From contig OZ029926.1 in assembly GCA_964023275.1 (NCBI GenBank), positions 26,311,568 to 26,375,567 of the forward strand: a stretch of DNA of 64,000 nucleotides, written 5' to 3'. The notes under the pieces are model-generated. The model saw only the letters and a program-made list of their open reading frames with translations. It did not search any database and had not been told where the DNA came from. This DNA is from Norana najaformis. Lineage: Eukaryota; Annelida; Clitellata; Crassiclitellata; Hormogastridae. This document shows positions 59,901 through 64,000 of the stretch, one piece after another. The position numbers and the translations under genes were made by a program. Position 1 is the first letter of the stretch, and each line of letters opens with the position of its first letter.

Positions 59901-62900
59901 GAAGGCGGTAGGAGAAGGAAGAGTAGAAGGAGGAAGAGGAGAAAGAGGAGGAGGAGGAGGATACCGAGCGTGTATCTCCAACCTGCTGTAATTGACTTTG
60001 GATTGTTGGGTGTGTGAGGATTAAACGACTGAATTAACGTTGATGCTGATAAAGATGGGAAAATGAGGAAGACTGGGACAGTGGTGAAGATGATGATGGT
60101 GATGGTCATGATGATGATGATGGTGAGAATGAGCAGATATTGTGTTGTGTCATTCTGTAGCTATGGTAACTTCACCGTAACAGACGTTGTGGTCGTACAA
60201 GGCAGTCCGACCGAAGTCAACTTCACTCTTCCTCCATTGTTAGTCAACTCATTTCCTTAATTAATTTGTATCTTGTCTTTATTTCCTGCATGAAGCAATT
60301 TTTCTTACCCCTTGTGGTCTCTGTGGCCACGCAGTTGATCGTGTGTTATTCAGTGAGGACCAGCAGATCAGTCTTTGTTCCTTCAGACTTTAATCAATGT
60401 AGTAATTCTTGTGGTCATTCATCAGTACGTGTTTTCATGTGAGTATTCGTTCTTCACAGCTAGATTTGGTTAAGTGTTAGCTTTAAGGAGTATGGAAAGG
60501 TTGCTGAAGCCAGATCTGTGTGGTAAGACTTCAAAAGCCTTGCGTCTTTACAGAGTGGTTTTACCAGAGGGTTTACCATATTCCATCTGCTTCTCTGGTG
60601 ATCCTCCTGCTTTATGTCGTGTCATGACTTAAAGGAGGAGGGAGGAGGAGGATCTGTTACGTTATTACAGTGCAGCATTTTGACTTGGTTGTTGTAACAA
60701 TGTGACGTTTTGTGTGTGTGTAGTATTACGGTAAAAGACAGACTGGTTGCTCCAACGCCAGAAAATCTTCCTGATATGACGAGGTGAACAGATCAGCCAC
60801 CTTAGTCAGTTCAGATTAGTCATGTCTTTGAGAAAGTAGCAAATTAAGTATGTCTCTTTGCATGCGTCACTTCGTCTGTCTGTTTAAAACTTTGTTTTCT
60901 TTATCATTTTGATTGACCAGCAAAATGCATTAAACAGAGTTGCACTGAACAGCTGAGAAAGGTGTCTGGTAAACAGTGGAACTTCTGGCAGTTGCGGTTT
61001 TTATGCAGAAATTGTCTTTCAGTTAAAAAGTAGATTCTAATTCTCTAGACATTTAAGACAGTTTTTATGTCTAGTCCCTCTTTTCTCAAAGATCAAAATC
61101 ATCTCTGCTGGAAAAAGCTGGTGTTTTATCCAGATAGTACCCAGAAGATGGCTCTGATGACTGGAGCCGTTTTGGAGGCAGAGCTAATACTCAGACATCA
61201 TTTCCGAACTGATCATTCATTATCCATCATCTTGTTAAAATGTTTCAGTGATGTTGGAACATCTTATCCACCGAAGTCTTCAGCAACCACTCCACATCCA
61301 TTCAGCAGTGATATCAACACGAAGCAACCGGTTCAAAGTCTCGTCCGAATTGTCAACAAATTACGCAATGCCACCCATCGACAGAAACTGAATTTCAAGG
61401 AGCCATCGACCTTTGTGCACCTGTCACACAGCGCTCTGACCGCTTGGCTCCAAAACTATGCTCAGCGCTATCCTACCATTACACGACTTTACAGCATCGG
61501 AAAGTCCGTCCTTGGTCAAGAACTGTGGGTCATGGAGATTACTGACCACCCAGGGATTCATGAACCAGGTAGGAAATGAAAACATGCTTGTGAGTTCATT
61601 AACAGGTGAATTACCAATGCTATTCCTGTGGTGGGTCAAAAAGGAATTGGGGCTCGTTTCTTTTCAGAAAGAGGTGATTGGATTTTGAGTTTTCTTGGCT
61701 GCCTGTGTAAAAGTATGTTTTCCTGCCGCTGTCTGTCTGTCTGTCTGTCTCAACTGGAAACTGAGGTCTGAGGGACGATAATACCCAGGCCTTTGCCATA
61801 GAACAGGAACGAGGCTTTGACGTGATGATGCCTTGTGCTTGAAGTGGATGAGACTGGATAAAAATCTGTGTTGCATGAGTGAAGGCTAACTGTAAACTCA
61901 GTTCCGTGCAGCTGTTTGTTTGCATTCTGACTTGCCTTGCGATTGTTTTGAACCGTTAGGTGAACCGGAGTTCAAGTACGTTGGCAACATGCATGGCAAT
62001 GAGGTCACAGGTCGCGTCCTTCTCGTCAATCTCATTCAGCTCCTTTGTGAGAACTATGGCCTGGATGACCTGTTGACCTTGTTTGTCAATGAGACGCGCA
62101 TTCACATTATGCCGACGATGAACCCGGATGGATTTGCTGCCTCAAAAGAAGGTGAGGAAATGAAACAGCCAAAGGATGATTCTCAGAGCTCAGGTGAAGC
62201 AGTAGATGAAGCAGCTGATACTATTGCAGCATTTCTAATGTTGCAGTTTCGACTGATCTCAGTAGAAATGTGTTTTTTTTATCTCCATCATTTCCGGATG
62301 TTTCACTCCTTCTGTCTTTGATTGGAATGTAAAAACATAAGGATTCCGAGCTTTTGCATAGATTGTGAGGGATGTGTGGACTGTGGTTTAACTTTGTAGT
62401 CACCGTTCATTAGGACCTTGTGCGTCCTGATAATCGCTCTTTAGAAATCATTTGCTTTTATAAGATTAGATGAGGATTAGGAAAGGTTAGGGGCTACAGA
62501 TTATTATTATTTCTGCATTTATTAAGCGACACTATCGAATGACTAAGCATTGGTCGATGGTGCTGAGCAATTGTAAGTGAAGGACTTGGTCAAAGGTCTC
62601 AGTGCAGTAACTGTCTCAGGGGAGGAGGCTTAAGCCCATTCTCTACGTGTTACAAGCCAAGCGCTCTATCCAACCATGCCTGATGTTGTTATTTTACAGA
62701 GTGAGACAATGCTTTTGATTTGCAGGAGATTATGAAAGCATAACTGGCCGTGCCAATCATCACCATGTTGATCTAAACCGGAATTTTCCAGATCAGTTTG
62801 AGCAGACTGACGAGAACCGAGTCCAGGAGGTGGAGACTTTGGCTGTGATGGCGTGGATCCAGTCTCTGCCTTTTGTTCTGTCAGCCAACCTTCACGGTGG

Positions 62901-63971
62901 TTCCCTTGTTGCCAATTATCCGTTTGATGACAATCGTAGCGGCACAGCTTCCTACAGCAAAAGTCCCGACGACGACACATTCCACATGCTGGCTGAATCT
63001 TATTCACTTGTTAGTTAGATAACATACTGCTTCTTCTTCTAGAATACGTTATTGCCATTGGCTCATTGTTATTTGTACGGACTGAGGACAGTGAGGATAG
63101 AGTTGGGATTGCGATTCTTGGCAGATGGTCTGAAGAAATTCAATCTGACTTTATAATTTCTAATCGTAAGTCAGAACTTAATTTTTGTTTCATTCGTTCT
63201 GGTTTTTTCTATCTTGGATTAAAACAACAACAAGAACAAGAATAATGATAATAATAATTTTGTGGTTGACATCATGAATGATGTTGTGCAGTCCCAGTGT
63301 GACAGGTGGTCATACGGGGAATTTGGGTTTAGTCAGAGAACTGCTACTTATCATGTGATGTGCCCCATGCAGTGAAGGCTCATGTTTGCTTGTGTAGTTT
63401 ATCACTTACCCTGAAGAGAGATCTGATCCTTTGGGTTTACTTGCTTTAGTGCGTATGATATTTCTGGCGTTGTTTTAGGCACATTCAACAATGCACGAGG
63501 GTCATCCGTGTGGAGGAACGAGACAAGACGAGTACTTTAAAGATGGAATCACCAACGGAGCGCAGTGGTATAGCGTGGCAGGTCAGCTCAGCTGGCGTTG
63601 AAAGCCAGACCTCTCTTTACTTAATAAAGGCTGCTTCATGAGAGCTTGTTTCCAAAAACTTTGGCCTTGACTGGAGGTTGCCCTCTGTGTCAGGCACATT
63701 TTTTTGCTGATTAATTGATTTGATGACTGACTGACTGACTGACTGACTGACGACTGACTGACTGACTGACTGATTTGGTACATCAGGGTGTTTGAATTAT
63801 TCCTCGGCTTATTCTTCTTTGTTGACAGGTGGAATGCAAGACTGGAACTATCTTCACAGTAACTGCTTTGAAATAACGGTTGAAGTTGGGTGCTTTAAAT
63901 ATCCTCCAGACAAAGACCTTCAGAGCTACTGGGTTGCTAATGAATATTCGTTGCTTGTCTTCATGGCTCAG
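56966..63971 (+). CDS. CPD: carboxypeptidase D-like metallocarboxypeptidase, N-terminal part
   Basis: Ten exons join in phase to 800 codons; the gene continues past the right edge: 56966-57872, 58733-58875, 59539-59708, 60161-60238, 60724-60783 (least certain), 61249-61568, 61960-62151, 62726-63009, 63479-63581, 63829-63971. I chose the ATG at 56966 (56984 possible) because a signal peptide follows ([18 protein letters not shown]). Module I: zinc ligands His104/Glu107 (HGNEP) and His231 (NFHG), catalytic Glu321 (VTVELSCC), then a transthyretin-like domain ([24 protein letters not shown]). Module II: His571/Glu574, Asn641-Arg642 (DLNRNFPD), His680, Glu771 (ITVEVGC). Family members trim C-terminal Arg/Lys from peptides in the trans-Golgi network and at the cell surface. 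Module I reads DLFADFPS where DLNRxFPD is expected, so it lacks the substrate-carboxylate-binding pair. Two M14 modules point to carboxypeptidase D. Confidence 0.94.
57888..58110 (-). mobile_element. LINE-tail fragment in carboxypeptidase intron 1
   Basis: Shares TCTAATGACTTCT, GTCAGAGAAA and TCCAAAGCTTT landmarks with the 3' tail at 34918-35160. Confidence 0.7.
58380..58545 (-). mobile_element. SINE fragment (family A) plus LINE tail
   Basis: 58380-58470 resembles 62540-62630: CGATGG(C/T)GCTGAGCAA, CTTG(C/G)TCAA and CAGTAACTG(C/T)CTCAG in order. GGCGCTATAGAAGTTACT at about 58526-58543 is a LINE tail. Confidence 0.65.
58960..59145 (+). mobile_element. tRNA-derived SINE (family A)
   Basis: The head has GGCATGGTAGCTGAGTGGTT (A box) and a degenerate B box GAGTTTGAGTTTT. 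The body ends TTAATAAATGCAGAAA followed by (TAA)n, the same tail as the copy at 62500-62695 on the other strand. Confidence 0.8.
59720..60125. repeat. GAT/GAG/GAA trinucleotide-rich intron segment
   Basis: Purine-rich triplet repeats fill most of the carboxypeptidase intron between 59708 and 60161. Met-, Arg- or His-rich frames over it are artefacts. Confidence 0.92.
62500..62695 (-). mobile_element. tRNA-derived SINE (family A)
   Basis: The reverse complement begins AGGCATGGTTGGATAGAGCG, continues through CTTGGCTTGTAAC and CAGTTACTGCACTGAG, and ends TTAATAAATGCAGAAATAA. It is the same element as 58960-59145, inserted in the intron between 62151 and 62726. Confidence 0.8.
63722..63773. repeat. 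(GACT)n microsatellite
   Basis: About 12 GACT units with one interruption, in a carboxypeptidase intron. Confidence 0.95.
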
Positions 63972-64000
63972 GTAAGCCAATGGTTATTAAGAGTTTTATT

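Noticed and set aside
59612..60109. His-, Ser- and Pro-rich minus-strand frames
   Set aside because: They translate the trinucleotide repeats of a carboxypeptidase intron.
62666..63007. 113-codon minus-strand frame
   Set aside because: Antisense shadow of the carboxypeptidase exon 62726-63009.

Overview
The window is animal nuclear DNA. Genes are split by many GT-AG introns. Protein families typical of metazoans are present: a separate cullin-2, a Tousled-like kinase and a multi-domain carboxypeptidase D. The intergenic DNA is full of microsatellites, decayed non-LTR retrotransposons and tRNA-derived SINEs. I cannot name the phylum from sequence alone; a marine invertebrate would fit.

Layout. 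Positions 1-4500 hold one possible terminal exon of an unknown gene (534-714), then short tandem repeats and a long purine/pyrimidine tract. A mostly single-exon minus-strand gene (4520-6550) encodes a protein with a CARD, a helical middle region and a C-terminal membrane anchor. Positions 6.6-19.9 kb are repeat-rich: LINE fragments, SINEs, microsatellites and a second orphan terminal exon (13770-14031). A complete 20-exon cullin-2 gene occupies 19935-31815 on the plus strand; the 745-residue product has the NEDD8-acceptor lysine at residue 689. Positions 31.8-39.1 kb are the intergenic space between convergent genes, with LINE and SINE remnants and a 100-bp TA tract. The Tousled-like kinase occupies 52225-39116 on the minus strand in at least 19 exons (748 residues if it ends at the TAG at 39118-39116). 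Several of its introns carry tandem arrays very close to splice sites. Positions 52.2-56.9 kb hold LINE copies, one with an intact YADD motif. A carboxypeptidase D-like gene begins at 56966 on the plus strand and runs off the right edge after 800 codons; it contains two complete M14 catalytic modules.

The genes do not form a functional unit. Cullin-2 is a scaffold for ubiquitin ligases, TLK is a nuclear chromatin-assembly kinase, carboxypeptidase D acts in the secretory pathway, and the CARD protein is probably a membrane-bound signalling adaptor. The most noteworthy points are the CARD plus membrane-anchor architecture, the loss of the substrate-binding Asn-Arg pair in the first carboxypeptidase module, the stop/splice-donor overlap at the TLK C-terminus, and the tandem arrays beside TLK splice sites. 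Exon boundaries were read by eye from reading-frame continuity, splice-site phase and remembered family sequences; no alignment program was run.
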